Below, piece after piece: positions 1 to 6,863 of a DNA stretch of 34,159 nt. The stretch covers positions 1-34,159 of the forward strand of contig JADQBM010000087.1 of NCBI GenBank assembly GCA_016278615.1, given 5' to 3'. The position numbers and the translations under genes are program-made. The stretch is from Clostridia bacterium (GTDB taxonomy: Bacteria; Bacillota; Clostridia; Peptostreptococcales; JAAYPU01). Each line of letters starts with the position of its first letter. Positions within the stretch are counted from its first letter, which is position 1. The notes beneath the pieces are model-generated. The model had not been told where the DNA came from. It saw only the letters and a list, made by a program, of their open reading frames with translations, and searched no databases.

Positions 1-20
1 GCTTGGTGGTGTGAGAGGTC

Positions 21-43
21 GGTCATTCAATTAATGAATGACC
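21..43. repeat. Perfect 9-bp inverted repeat ahead of the Tad-like operon
   Basis: Two perfectly complementary 9-base arms (21-29, ggtcattca; 35-43, tgaatgacc) enclose a 5-base AT loop. No T-run follows, so it is not a classic rho-independent terminator. It lies about 20 bases upstream of the ribosome binding site (64-71) of the first operon gene and could be an operator, an RNA-processing hairpin or a translational control element. One frame upstream is open from the window edge and stops at 32-34, so the arm may overlap the end of a preceding gene that I cannot identify. Confidence 0.55.
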
Positions 44-81
44 TCCTACTCGATCTAAAAATCAAAGGAGGAACAACAAAA

Positions 82-963
82 ATGAAAAATCTATTAAGAA
101 ACCGCACCGTCATTGGGGTAGCATGTATCGTGCTATCCCTTATTATTTGCTTTGGATTGACGCCACTATACAATGGTGCGCTTAATGCCAAAACAGAAAT
201 CATTAGAGTCACAAAAGACATCGGTAAAGGGGAATTGATCACCGCTGCCATGGTTCAGAAAGTGGAAGTTGGTAAATTCAATTTGCCGGATTCAGTACTG
301 AAGGATCAGGTAAATGTTGTTGGAAATTATGCCAAGGCAGACTTTTCAAAAGGGGATTATTTCTTGTCATCAAAGGTGTCAGACACACCACTTGTCAATT
401 ATGAGTACCTGTACGATTTTGATGGCAAAGAGAGAGCAATTTCAGTCAGCATTAAAAGCTTAGCAGCAGGACTTTCAGGGAAGCTGGAGCAAGGGGACAT
501 TGTGTCGCTGTACGTTTCTGACTATGGTGAAGCAAAAGAAACGATTAACCCACCAGAGCTTCAATATGTTCAAGTCCTTGCGGTGACAGCGGCAACTGGA
601 CTTGACACATCGGAGTATCAAGAAAATCAAGGTAATGCCATTGAAGATGAAAAGGAATTGCCTTCAACCATTACGTTAAAGGTATCACCTGAGCAAGCGA
701 AACTTCTTGCTGAACTTGAAGTGAAGGGTAAAATTCATGTCGTGTTTGTCTACCGAGGGAGCCAAGAAAATGCACAAAAATTCCTGGATGAGCAAGCCAA
801 AGTACTTGATTCAACCGATGTAAAGGCTACTGAAGAATCCGTTGATGCTATGAATTTCCAAGTCGAAATGAATGAATCATCAAATATTTCAGAAGAAAAT
901 CCGAGCTTACCACAGATTGAAAATGATGAGCAAAACGAAGAGGGGGTGGAATACCATGAATAA
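82..963 (+). CDS. SAF-domain membrane protein, CpaB/RcpC-like
   Basis: Likely a Tad-system assembly protein of the CpaB/RcpC type, anchored in the cytoplasmic membrane and acting outside it. The start is placed at the ATG at 82 because a strong aaaggagg site lies at 64-71; an in-frame ATG at 34 has no good site and would put 16 polar residues before the membrane helix. The 293-residue product has one N-terminal transmembrane helix (about residues 9-28), then a SAF-like module (about 38-100), a conserved middle region and an acidic, Glu/Asn-rich C-terminal tail. In Gram-negative Tad systems this protein cooperates with the secretin; no secretin exists here, as expected for a Gram-positive cell, so its role is probably periplasm-like or wall-facing assembly. 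It overlaps the next gene by 8 bases, which suggests translational coupling. Confidence 0.8.
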   Translation: MKNLLRNRTVIGVACIVLSLIICFGLTPLYNGALNAKTEIIRVTKDIGKGELITAAMVQKVEVGKFNLPDSVLKDQVNVVGNYAKADFSKGDYFLSSKVSDTPLVNYEYLYDFDGKERAISVSIKSLAAGLSGKLEQGDIVSLYVSDYGEAKETINPPELQYVQVLAVTAATGLDTSEYQENQGNAIEDEKELPSTITLKVSPEQAKLLAELEVKGKIHVVFVYRGSQENAQKFLDEQAKVLDSTDVKATEESVDAMNFQVEMNESSNISEENPSLPQIENDEQNEEGVEYHE

Positions 964-1771
964 GATCATTGCGATTTGGGGAAATCCCAACAGTGGCAAG
1001 ACGGCTTTAAGCATAAAACTAGCGATTGAGTTATCTAGGCAGAAAAAGAATGTGATCTTAATTCATTCTGATTATATAACTCCGGCAATTAGTACAGTTC
1101 TTCCTTTAAAGGATACTAAGGACCAGTCACTAGGCAATTTGTTGTCATCCGTTCAAATTACTCAAGATGAGATTTTGAAGAAGTGCATGACGCTGGATAA
1201 GAATGATTACTTGAGTATAATGGGCTATCTTCATGGCGAGAATGAAAGAACCTATGCCAAGTATGGTAAAGAGAATATTGTTGATTTTTTTATACTGCTT
1301 AAGCATTTAGCAGATCATATCATCATTGATTGCTGCAGTATGGTGACACAGGATATTTTATCAAGAACAGCATTGGAACTTTCAGATCAAGTCATTCGGT
1401 TAATTACGCCAGATCTTAAAGCCATCAGCTATTTTGATTCAATATTACCTTTAGTTGCCGAGCGTAAGTTTAATCTTCAAAATCATGTCAAAGTACTTTC
1501 CAATGTAAAACCTGATATGCCAAAAGATGTGGTCAGCAATAAGTTCGGTGGTATTTCAAAAGAATTGGTCTACACTGAAGAACTTGAAAGGCAGTTTTAT
1601 GAGGGAAGGCTGTTTGAACACTTAATGGAGAAGAAAAGTGCTGCTTATCTTAACATGATTGAAGAACTAATTGCTGGCATTATTGGTGAAGATGAATCAA
1701 TGCAGCAGAAGACAACTAAGGGAAGTCTATTGAAAGGACTATGGAAAAGAGGTGGTAAAGATCATGAATAA
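956..1771 (+). CDS. P-loop ATPase, CpaE/MinD-like
   Basis: A 271-residue cytoplasmic ATPase. The start is the ATG at 956, behind a GA-rich site (gaagaggggg) within the end of the preceding gene; an earlier in-frame ATG would add 28 non-conserved residues. The N-terminus is a beta strand running directly into a Walker A loop, GNPNSGKT (about residues 9-16), followed by a MinD/CpaE-like pattern: a central HIIIDCCS strand and a DLKAISYFDSILPLV segment. The C-terminal 40 residues are charged. In Tad systems CpaE/TadZ proteins localise the machine to the pole. This one sits between the SAF protein and the CpaF ATPase and overlaps the latter by 8 bases, so it is probably a structural or positioning partner of the secretion ATPase. 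Family-level assignment is sound; the precise role is inferred. Confidence 0.75.
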   Translation: MNKIIAIWGNPNSGKTALSIKLAIELSRQKKNVILIHSDYITPAISTVLPLKDTKDQSLGNLLSSVQITQDEILKKCMTLDKNDYLSIMGYLHGENERTYAKYGKENIVDFFILLKHLADHIIIDCCSMVTQDILSRTALELSDQVIRLITPDLKAISYFDSILPLVAERKFNLQNHVKVLSNVKPDMPKDVVSNKFGGISKELVYTEELERQFYEGRLFEHLMEKKSAAYLNMIEELIAGIIGEDESMQQKTTKGSLLKGLWKRGGKDHE

Positions 1772-3110
1772 TATCCTATTTGAATCAGCGCAAAACATTC
1801 GAGACTTCTCTGATATTCTCCATGAAGTACAGGAATACATTTCAGGCAAGTATGCCATGTTGATTACCGATGATGGTGAACGTCAAAAGGAACAGGTCAT
1901 GGCTTATATCACGAAATACCTAATGGATTATTCCCTTGCTGTTGAGGACTTAAGCCTAGATGAATTGGTAAAGAAGCTCTACACAGAGATGGCAGAGTAT
2001 TCGTTCTTAACGAAATATCTGTATCGAAATGACATTGAGGAAATCAACATCAATTCATGGCAGGACATCAAGGTCACTTACTCAAATGGCGAGATTCTGC
2101 CAACAAATGAACACTTTAGTTCTCCAACTCATGCTATTGACGTGATTAGGCGACTCTTGCACGAAAGTGGCATGATCTTGGACAGCTCCCAACCCATTGT
2201 GGTGGGGCATTTATCCGAAAGAATCAGAATTACCGTTTTAGGGCAAGGCGTTATTGATAATCATGTTGGTGTTGCCGTGTCCGTTCGTATCGTCAATCCA
2301 AAGAAATTAGTAAAAGAAGACTTTATCAAGCATCAAACTGCCAACAGCGAGATGCTTGATTTTTTAAGTTTAGCTCATCGTTATGGAGAGAGTATGTGTC
2401 TTACCGGTGCCACATCCAGTGGAAAAACCACTTTAATGAGCTGGATCTTGTCTACTTTGCCAGACAATAAGCGTATCTATACCATTGAAAACGGCACAAG
2501 GGAATTCAATCTCGTTAAGAAGAACGAAAAAGGCGAAGTTATGAACAACATTATCCACACTGTTACAAGGCTCAGTGATGATCCTAAGCAGAATATCAGC
2601 ATGGTTAAGCTTTTGGAAACCGGACTTACTGTGAATCCAGACTATATCTGTGTAGCAGAGATGAAATCAGAAGAAGCCTTCTTTGCTCAAGAAGCTGCCC
2701 GAACAGGTCATGGCGTGACAACTACCATTCATGCCAGCTCCTGTATTGCCACGTACTATCGAATGGTGACGTTATGTAAGCAGCGTTATGATATGGATGA
2801 AAGGACTCTGTACAATTTGGTTACAGAAGCGTTCCCTATCGTAGCCTTTTGCAAAAGACTTGAAGATAATTCAAGACACATCATGGAAATCACAGAATGT
2901 GTTATTGAACCCGATGGCAGTCGGAATATACGGACGCTTTATAAGTTCAATGTCACTGATAACAAAGTGATTGATGGCAAAATTAAAATCATGGGTGATT
3001 ATGAAAAGGTCAGTACAATATCGGATACCATGCAAAAGCGCTTGCTTGAAAATGGGATGCCTAAGCATTTGCTGGACCAAATGACTGGAGGTGATGCTGT
3101 ATGCGTATAA
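1764..3110 (+). CDS. Secretion ATPase, CpaF/TadA (VirB11/GspE superfamily)
   Basis: A hexameric secretion/traffic ATPase that should power assembly through the TadB/TadC platform. I use the ATG at 1764, about 8 bases after an aggtgg site; a GTG at 1752 is possible. In the 448-residue protein the N-terminal domain (about 1-190) precedes Walker A GATSSGKT (215-222), a Walker B region ending in ICVAEM (about 295-300), and a His box HGVTTTIHA (316-324). The usual Asp-box motif IEDxxEL appears as IENGTREF (241-248), with Asn in place of Asp and one extra residue, suggesting a divergent subfamily. It overlaps the previous gene by 8 bases and the next by 10 bases, so translation of this operon is tightly coupled. 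Assignment to CpaF/TadA rather than VirB11 rests on the adjacent tadB and tadC. Confidence 0.92.
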   Translation: MNNILFESAQNIRDFSDILHEVQEYISGKYAMLITDDGERQKEQVMAYITKYLMDYSLAVEDLSLDELVKKLYTEMAEYSFLTKYLYRNDIEEININSWQDIKVTYSNGEILPTNEHFSSPTHAIDVIRRLLHESGMILDSSQPIVVGHLSERIRITVLGQGVIDNHVGVAVSVRIVNPKKLVKEDFIKHQTANSEMLDFLSLAHRYGESMCLTGATSSGKTTLMSWILSTLPDNKRIYTIENGTREFNLVKKNEKGEVMNNIIHTVTRLSDDPKQNISMVKLLETGLTVNPDYICVAEMKSEEAFFAQEAARTGHGVTTTIHASSCIATYYRMVTLCKQRYDMDERTLYNLVTEAFPIVAFCKRLEDNSRHIMEITECVIEPDGSRNIRTLYKFNVTDNKVIDGKIKIMGDYEKVSTISDTMQKRLLENGMPKHLLDQMTGGDAVCV

Positions 3111-4030
3111 TGCAAATTATTGCCTTCTTTGGATTTGTAGCGGGAGCGTTTCAAATATTCGAGATACACCCCAAAGAGCTGATAGAAAGTTTAAAAGGCA
3201 ATAAGGCAATCAAGAAAGAACCTCTTAAAAAACAGATCAAACGAATCACTTCAACGAAAAAACAAAAAGGCATTAAGAAACTGATCAGTGAATCCAAAGA
3301 GATTCTCATAGCAACAAATAGGGAAAATGGCTTTTCAACCTTAAGCCTATTATCCTTTGCGTTGATGGTTGGTGGGGCTTTTGTAGCCATCGCCATGAAT
3401 AATGTGCTTCTCATTCCTGTTTTGGCAATCGGATTTTCCTTAATGCCATTTTGGTATGTGAAATTGACGGCGACAAAATGGAAGAAGGAACTTAACAACG
3501 AACTGGAAACAGCATTATCAGTCATCACGACATCATATATGCGAAGCGAGAGCATCATCACAGCCATTGAAGAGAATATCAATTATATCAATCCGCCAGT
3601 TTATAATGTATTCAAGGCTTTTTTATTGCAGACAAAACTGATTAACGCAAACATCAAAATGGCGCTTGAAAACCTTAAACCAAGGATAGAAAGCGCAGTG
3701 TTTCATGACTGGGTAGATGCGGTGATTGACTGCCAAGAAGACAAGAACTTGAAGAGTACACTTACACCAATAGTTACTAAGTTGTCCGATATGCGAATTG
3801 TCTCAGCGGAACTAGACTATCAGCTTTATGAGCCGCTAAAAGAATTCATTACCATGGCATTACTGTTAATTGGGAATATTCCACTCATGTATTTCTTGAA
3901 TAGGGACTGGTTCAATACGCTGATGTTTACGGGGATTGGGAAAGCGGTTTTGGCGGTGTGTGGTGTAGTTCTGTTTATTTCAATGGCAGCCGTGGTCAAT
4001 TTGTCAAAACCGGTGGAATACAAGCGATAG
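3101..4030 (+). CDS. TadB-like inner-membrane platform protein (type II secretion F family)
   Basis: A 309-residue polytopic membrane protein. It has a short N-terminal hydrophobic segment, a basic cytoplasmic stretch (30-66), two hydrophobic segments at about 83-98 and 101-120, a cytoplasmic helical T2SSF-type domain at about 125-245, and two closing helices at about 250-265 and 279-299. That layout is typical of TadB, half of the platform on which CpaF acts. Start ATG 3101 has a ggaggtg site about 8 bases upstream and overlaps the end of the ATPase gene. The T2SSF core is weakly conserved to my eye, so the call leans partly on position between the ATPase and the clearer TadC. Confidence 0.8.
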   Translation: MRIMQIIAFFGFVAGAFQIFEIHPKELIESLKGNKAIKKEPLKKQIKRITSTKKQKGIKKLISESKEILIATNRENGFSTLSLLSFALMVGGAFVAIAMNNVLLIPVLAIGFSLMPFWYVKLTATKWKKELNNELETALSVITTSYMRSESIITAIEENINYINPPVYNVFKAFLLQTKLINANIKMALENLKPRIESAVFHDWVDAVIDCQEDKNLKSTLTPIVTKLSDMRIVSAELDYQLYEPLKEFITMALLLIGNIPLMYFLNRDWFNTLMFTGIGKAVLAVCGVVLFISMAAVVNLSKPVEYKR

Positions 4031-4046
4031 AAGGGAGGTTTTACAG

Positions 4047-4919
4047 ATGTATCAAATTTTAATACTATTTGCATTACTGTTTTCAATGGGAAGTTATTTC
4101 ATAGTCGCTGATCTGCTGAAACTTCCCACAAACAGATCAACCAAAGTTATCATGGTCGTTGACCGAAGAGAGAAGAAGAAAACAAGGAACTTTGAAGTAA
4201 GCATCAATGAACTTGCCATGAAAGCGTCCAAGTGGATCAAGCTTACGGACTATCAGAGGCGTAGACTTCAAGCATCCTTAAAATCAGCGGACGTTAAACT
4301 TTCACCAGAAACCTATATTGCAAGAGCATGGATTAAAGCTGGACTCGCCTTGGCGTTTATTGTTCCGGCTTTATTTATTTTCCCCATACTTACACCGGTC
4401 ATTCTGTTTCTTTCAGTAGCCATTTATTTCAAAGAAGTCAAAAGTGCCGAGGATGCAGTTAAGAAGCGAAAAGAAGACATTGAGTTCGAACTTCCAAGAT
4501 TCGTCTCAACACTAACACAGGAACTAAAGGCTAGCCGAAATGTTCTAAATATCCTTGAAACATATAAACAAAATGCCGGAGACAGTTTTAAGAAAGAGCT
4601 TGAAATTACAGTAGCAGATATGAGGTCTGGAAGTTATGAATCGGCATTAACACGATTTGAAATACGTATTGGAAGTCCAAAGTTATCGGATGTCATTAGA
4701 GGACTTATCGGCGTTCTTCGTGGTGATGATGGTGTGGTTTATTTTCAGATGCTGGCTCATGACTTAAAGCAATTGGAACTGCAAAGACTTAAAACCATTG
4801 CCATGAAGAGACCAGGTAAAATCCGAAAGTATTCCTTTGCCATGCTCTTTTGCTTTCTGCTCATGTATTTGTCCGTTATGTTCGTTGAGATTGTAAAGGC
4901 ATTAGGAAATATGTTCTAA
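4047..4919 (+). CDS. TadC-like inner-membrane platform protein (type II secretion F family)
   Basis: A 290-residue membrane protein that probably pairs with TadB to form the platform. An N-terminal helix (about 1-22) precedes a basic loop; a helical pair spans about 95-127; the cytoplasmic T2SSF domain spans about 135-255, including the segment EFELPRFVSTLTQELKA-like residues near 146-162; a final helix lies at about 262-283. The ELPxFxxxLxxxL pattern is characteristic of T2SSF cytoplasmic domains. The ATG at 4047 follows a gggagg site by 7 bases, and the gap to TadB is only 16 bases. Having separate TadB and TadC genes, rather than one GspF, argues for Tad ancestry. Confidence 0.82.
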   Translation: MYQILILFALLFSMGSYFIVADLLKLPTNRSTKVIMVVDRREKKKTRNFEVSINELAMKASKWIKLTDYQRRRLQASLKSADVKLSPETYIARAWIKAGLALAFIVPALFIFPILTPVILFLSVAIYFKEVKSAEDAVKKRKEDIEFELPRFVSTLTQELKASRNVLNILETYKQNAGDSFKKELEITVADMRSGSYESALTRFEIRIGSPKLSDVIRGLIGVLRGDDGVVYFQMLAHDLKQLELQRLKTIAMKRPGKIRKYSFAMLFCFLLMYLSVMFVEIVKALGNMF

Positions 4920-4931
4920 GGGGGTGATAGA

Positions 4932-5327
4932 TTGAAACGCATATTAAAGTGCAATAAGGGTGAAAGTTATATCGATACGGTAGTCATCGTGTTGGTAGTT
5001 ATGCTAGTCATTGCCTTAGTGATGAAAGTTTTTCCAGTGTTTATTGTGAAGAATGATCTCAATATATTTGCCTATGAACTGGTGAGGGTTGCCGAAATTG
5101 AAGGGCGAATAGGCAGTGAAACCACTGTTAAGACCAATGAATTGAAAGCAACTTTAGGAATTGACCCAACCATAACATGGTCAAGAACAGGCAGAATTCA
5201 ACTTAATGAAGAGTTCACTTTGACTGTAACACAAGTCGTAGATATTGGATTCTTTGAATTCGGTTCATTCCCAATTACACTGACAGCCAAGGCAAGTGGC
5301 AGATCGGAGGTGTATCACAAAAAATGA
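4932..5327 (+). CDS. Small pilin/TadE-like membrane protein (DUF4320-like)
   Basis: A 131-residue protein with a short basic, Gly-Glu containing leader (KCNKGESY, residues 6-13), one long hydrophobic helix (about 15-38) and an extracytoplasmic beta-rich domain. That architecture is that of pseudopilins of the TadE/Flp class; I believe it corresponds to the DUF4320 family common in clostridial elements, from memory only. The start is a TTG at 4932 behind a ggggtg-containing site. No classical Flp major pilin and no prepilin peptidase appear in the window, so whether residue G10 is a processing site is open. It overlaps the next gene by 4 bases (ATGA). Confidence 0.65.
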   Translation: MKRILKCNKGESYIDTVVIVLVVMLVIALVMKVFPVFIVKNDLNIFAYELVRVAEIEGRIGSETTVKTNELKATLGIDPTITWSRTGRIQLNEEFTLTVTQVVDIGFFEFGSFPITLTAKASGRSEVYHKK

Positions 5328-5845
5328 GAAATCCACTGAAGAACAATGATGGGAATGCTGCGCTTTGGGCATGTATTGTGGTACTGTGTCTCATGCTCGT
5401 ATTTGCAGGCATCAGCGAATACTTAAGACTTTTAACCATTACGAGAGGTGTTCGAGACGCTGTTCAAGCATCTGTTATTGCTGTTGCTACACAAAATTAT
5501 GATGATGTCTATAATGGTTTAAGAGAAGGCTATTCCGGAGGATACAGACTTAGTGAATCCGGGAATTGGACAGCTCAAGTCGATGAAGGGGCAGTGTTTT
5601 TTCAACTGAGTGAGCTCCTAGGATTGACTAATGGTGAGAAAATAAAAAACTCAGTGGCTGAATATGCCATTAGGGGTTTAGACATTAACTTACTCAATAC
5701 ACCTTTTGCTCCGAGTAACAATCAAAAGAAATTCGAAGCAGAAGTACTGCTAAACCTTGAAGTTCCTGTTTCGTTTGGATGGCGTCATCTATCACCACTT
5801 GAACTACAAATGAAAGTAAAAGCTGGATACACACCAAAATTTTGA
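5324..5845 (+). CDS. TadE/TadG-like pseudopilin membrane protein
   Basis: A 173-residue protein with a short charged N-terminus, the motif NDGNAALWA (8-16) leading directly into one hydrophobic helix (about 13-34), then a globular extracytoplasmic domain. The GxA-helix-RxxxDAVxAS layout (residues 41-50) resembles TadE-like minor pilins, where the helix is followed by a DAA-type motif. It starts at an ATGA overlap with the previous gene and ends the first run of Tad-like genes. A new promoter begins right after its stop, so the upstream transcript may end or weaken here, although I see no terminator. Confidence 0.65.
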   Translation: MRNPLKNNDGNAALWACIVVLCLMLVFAGISEYLRLLTITRGVRDAVQASVIAVATQNYDDVYNGLREGYSGGYRLSESGNWTAQVDEGAVFFQLSELLGLTNGEKIKNSVAEYAIRGLDINLLNTPFAPSNNQKKFEAEVLLNLEVPVSFGWRHLSPLELQMKVKAGYTPKF

Positions 5846-5852
5846 TGAAGGC

Positions 5853-5881
5853 TGGACAATTTAAAAAGTTAGTGCGATAAT
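5853..5881 (+). promoter_or_regulatory. Sigma-A-type promoter of the PadR mini-operon
   Basis: TGGACA (5853-5858) and GATAAT (5876-5881) are separated by 17 bases; each matches the consensus -35 or -10 at five of six positions. The expected start point is near 5888, just before a dyad that is probably the operator. It lies in the 91-base gap between the TadE-like gene and padR. Confidence 0.7.
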
Positions 5882-5894
5882 ATGTATATAGACA

Positions 5895-5915
5895 ACATGT
5901 GTAAAATATACATGT
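5895..5915. promoter_or_regulatory. Probable PadR operator (ATGT/ACAT dyad)
   Basis: A near-perfect inverted repeat: ACATGTGTA (5895-5903) and TATACATGT (5907-5915) with a 3-base spacer and one mismatch between arms. PadR-family repressors often bind dyads with ATGT and ACAT half sites. This dyad falls immediately downstream of the predicted transcription start and 22 bases before the padR start codon, the usual position for autorepression. Binding by this PadR is inferred. Confidence 0.6.
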
Positions 5916-5936
5916 CATAAAACGGAGATGAACATA

Positions 5937-6260
5937 ATGAAGAAAAATCTTAATGAACCTTCACTTTATATACTATTATCACTTAACAGACAACCATTAA
6001 ATGGCTACGCCATCACAAGAGAAGTCATGAGAATCACTGATGGAAGGCTTGAGATCAAGACAGGAACGATGTATCCAACATTAAATTCACTGTCCAAACA
6101 AGGATACATGGAGCTCTTAGATATTGAAAATCCTGAGCGCAACAAAAAGACATATCAAATAACTGACAAAGGCAGAAAAGCAATTGAAGATGAAATGAAC
6201 ATTCTTGAAAGAATGTTATTAGAGATTAAAACTGAACTCAAGGGAGGTCCAGAGTTATGA
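5937..6260 (+). CDS. PadR-family transcriptional regulator
   Basis: A 107-residue winged-helix repressor. I chose the ATG at 5937 because the acggag site (5922-5927) is well spaced for it and overlaps the earlier ATG at 5928. Diagnostic features are the N-terminal helix SLYILLSLNRQPLNGYAI-type segment, the conserved TMYPTLNSLSKQGY recognition region (about 41-54) and a wing ending in KKTYQITDKGRKAI (about 69-82). It resembles the short PadR subfamily with a single C-terminal dimerisation helix. A promoter and a PadR-type dyad lie directly upstream, so it is likely autoregulated, and it probably controls the membrane protein gene it overlaps (ATGA). These regulators commonly respond to small hydrophobic compounds or envelope stress; the ligand here is unknown. 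Confidence 0.92.
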   Translation: MKKNLNEPSLYILLSLNRQPLNGYAITREVMRITDGRLEIKTGTMYPTLNSLSKQGYMELLDIENPERNKKTYQITDKGRKAIEDEMNILERMLLEIKTELKGGPEL

Positions 6261-6790
6261 AAAAGATAACTGTAAAAAAACAAAGAACATTAGTGATTGC
6301 AGCGTTATTGATTGTGACGTTTGTATTAGTTGGCGGCATCTATATGGTAAATAATCAACAAAATCCGACAAATGATTTACAGGCGAATGAAGCAAACGAT
6401 GACGTTCAGGTTGAAGCGATTGAAGTACCTGAATCTAATGCAAACAGTGATTCGAAAGTACAGGAAGAAACCATAGATGAACCTATGCCGGTTGAGCCAG
6501 AAAAACCAGTGAGTACATCACCAAGTCACACGCCTCAAACAACAGATAATATAGAAAACACAGATAAAGTACCAGAGTACAGTGAAGAAGAAACAAGCTA
6601 TACCTCAGAAGAGCTTGTTGAGGAAGAAAAGCCAGTGGCTACTGAAACAAATGAAGAAAGCAATCTGGTGCCTGACTCACAAAATCCATTTCTGCAACCC
6701 AATATCCCAAGTAACGGTGATGGTGGGGAAATGAAGGGTTCTGATTATTACCAAGATGGTGTTTCAGCTGGTGAGGGAGACAAATTTTAA
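6257..6790 (+). CDS. Single-pass membrane protein with acidic extracytoplasmic region, unknown function
   Basis: I do not recognise a family. The 177-residue product has a basic N-terminus (KKITVKKQR), one transmembrane helix (about 11-31), then some 145 residues of low-complexity sequence rich in Glu, Pro, Thr and Asn (for example EEETSYTSEELVEEEKP), and a short C-terminal part with Gly, Asp and Tyr. This looks like a disordered wall-spanning spacer. It starts within the stop codon of padR and is followed by a rho-independent terminator, so padR and this gene form a two-gene unit. PadR-linked membrane proteins often act in envelope homeostasis, but it could equally be a structural part of the transfer machine. 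Confidence 0.7.
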   Translation: MKKITVKKQRTLVIAALLIVTFVLVGGIYMVNNQQNPTNDLQANEANDDVQVEAIEVPESNANSDSKVQEETIDEPMPVEPEKPVSTSPSHTPQTTDNIENTDKVPEYSEEETSYTSEELVEEEKPVATETNEESNLVPDSQNPFLQPNIPSNGDGGEMKGSDYYQDGVSAGEGDKF

Positions 6791-6807
6791 AATATGAATA
6801 ATGCGAT

Positions 6808-6839
6808 AAGGCAGTTTTAATATGAAGCTGTCTTTTTTT
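6808..6839 (+). terminator. Rho-independent terminator after the PadR mini-operon
   Basis: A 10-bp stem (6808-6817 with 6825-6834, including two G-U pairs), a 7-base loop and a T-run (6833-6839). It separates the PadR unit from the large secreted protein gene, whose ribosome binding site begins only a few bases later. I see no promoter after it, so downstream genes would need read-through. Confidence 0.75.
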
Positions 6840-6863
6840 ATTACAAAGGAGCGTGGTTTACGA

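Noticed and set aside
2-34. Open frame from the window edge ending at 32-34
   Set aside because: It may be the tail of an upstream gene, but ten codons are too few to identify or support it.
3151-3582. Minus-strand open frame of 143 codons
   Set aside because: It lies wholly within the tadB-like gene on the opposite strand, has no ribosome binding site and no recognisable domain; a shadow of the real gene.
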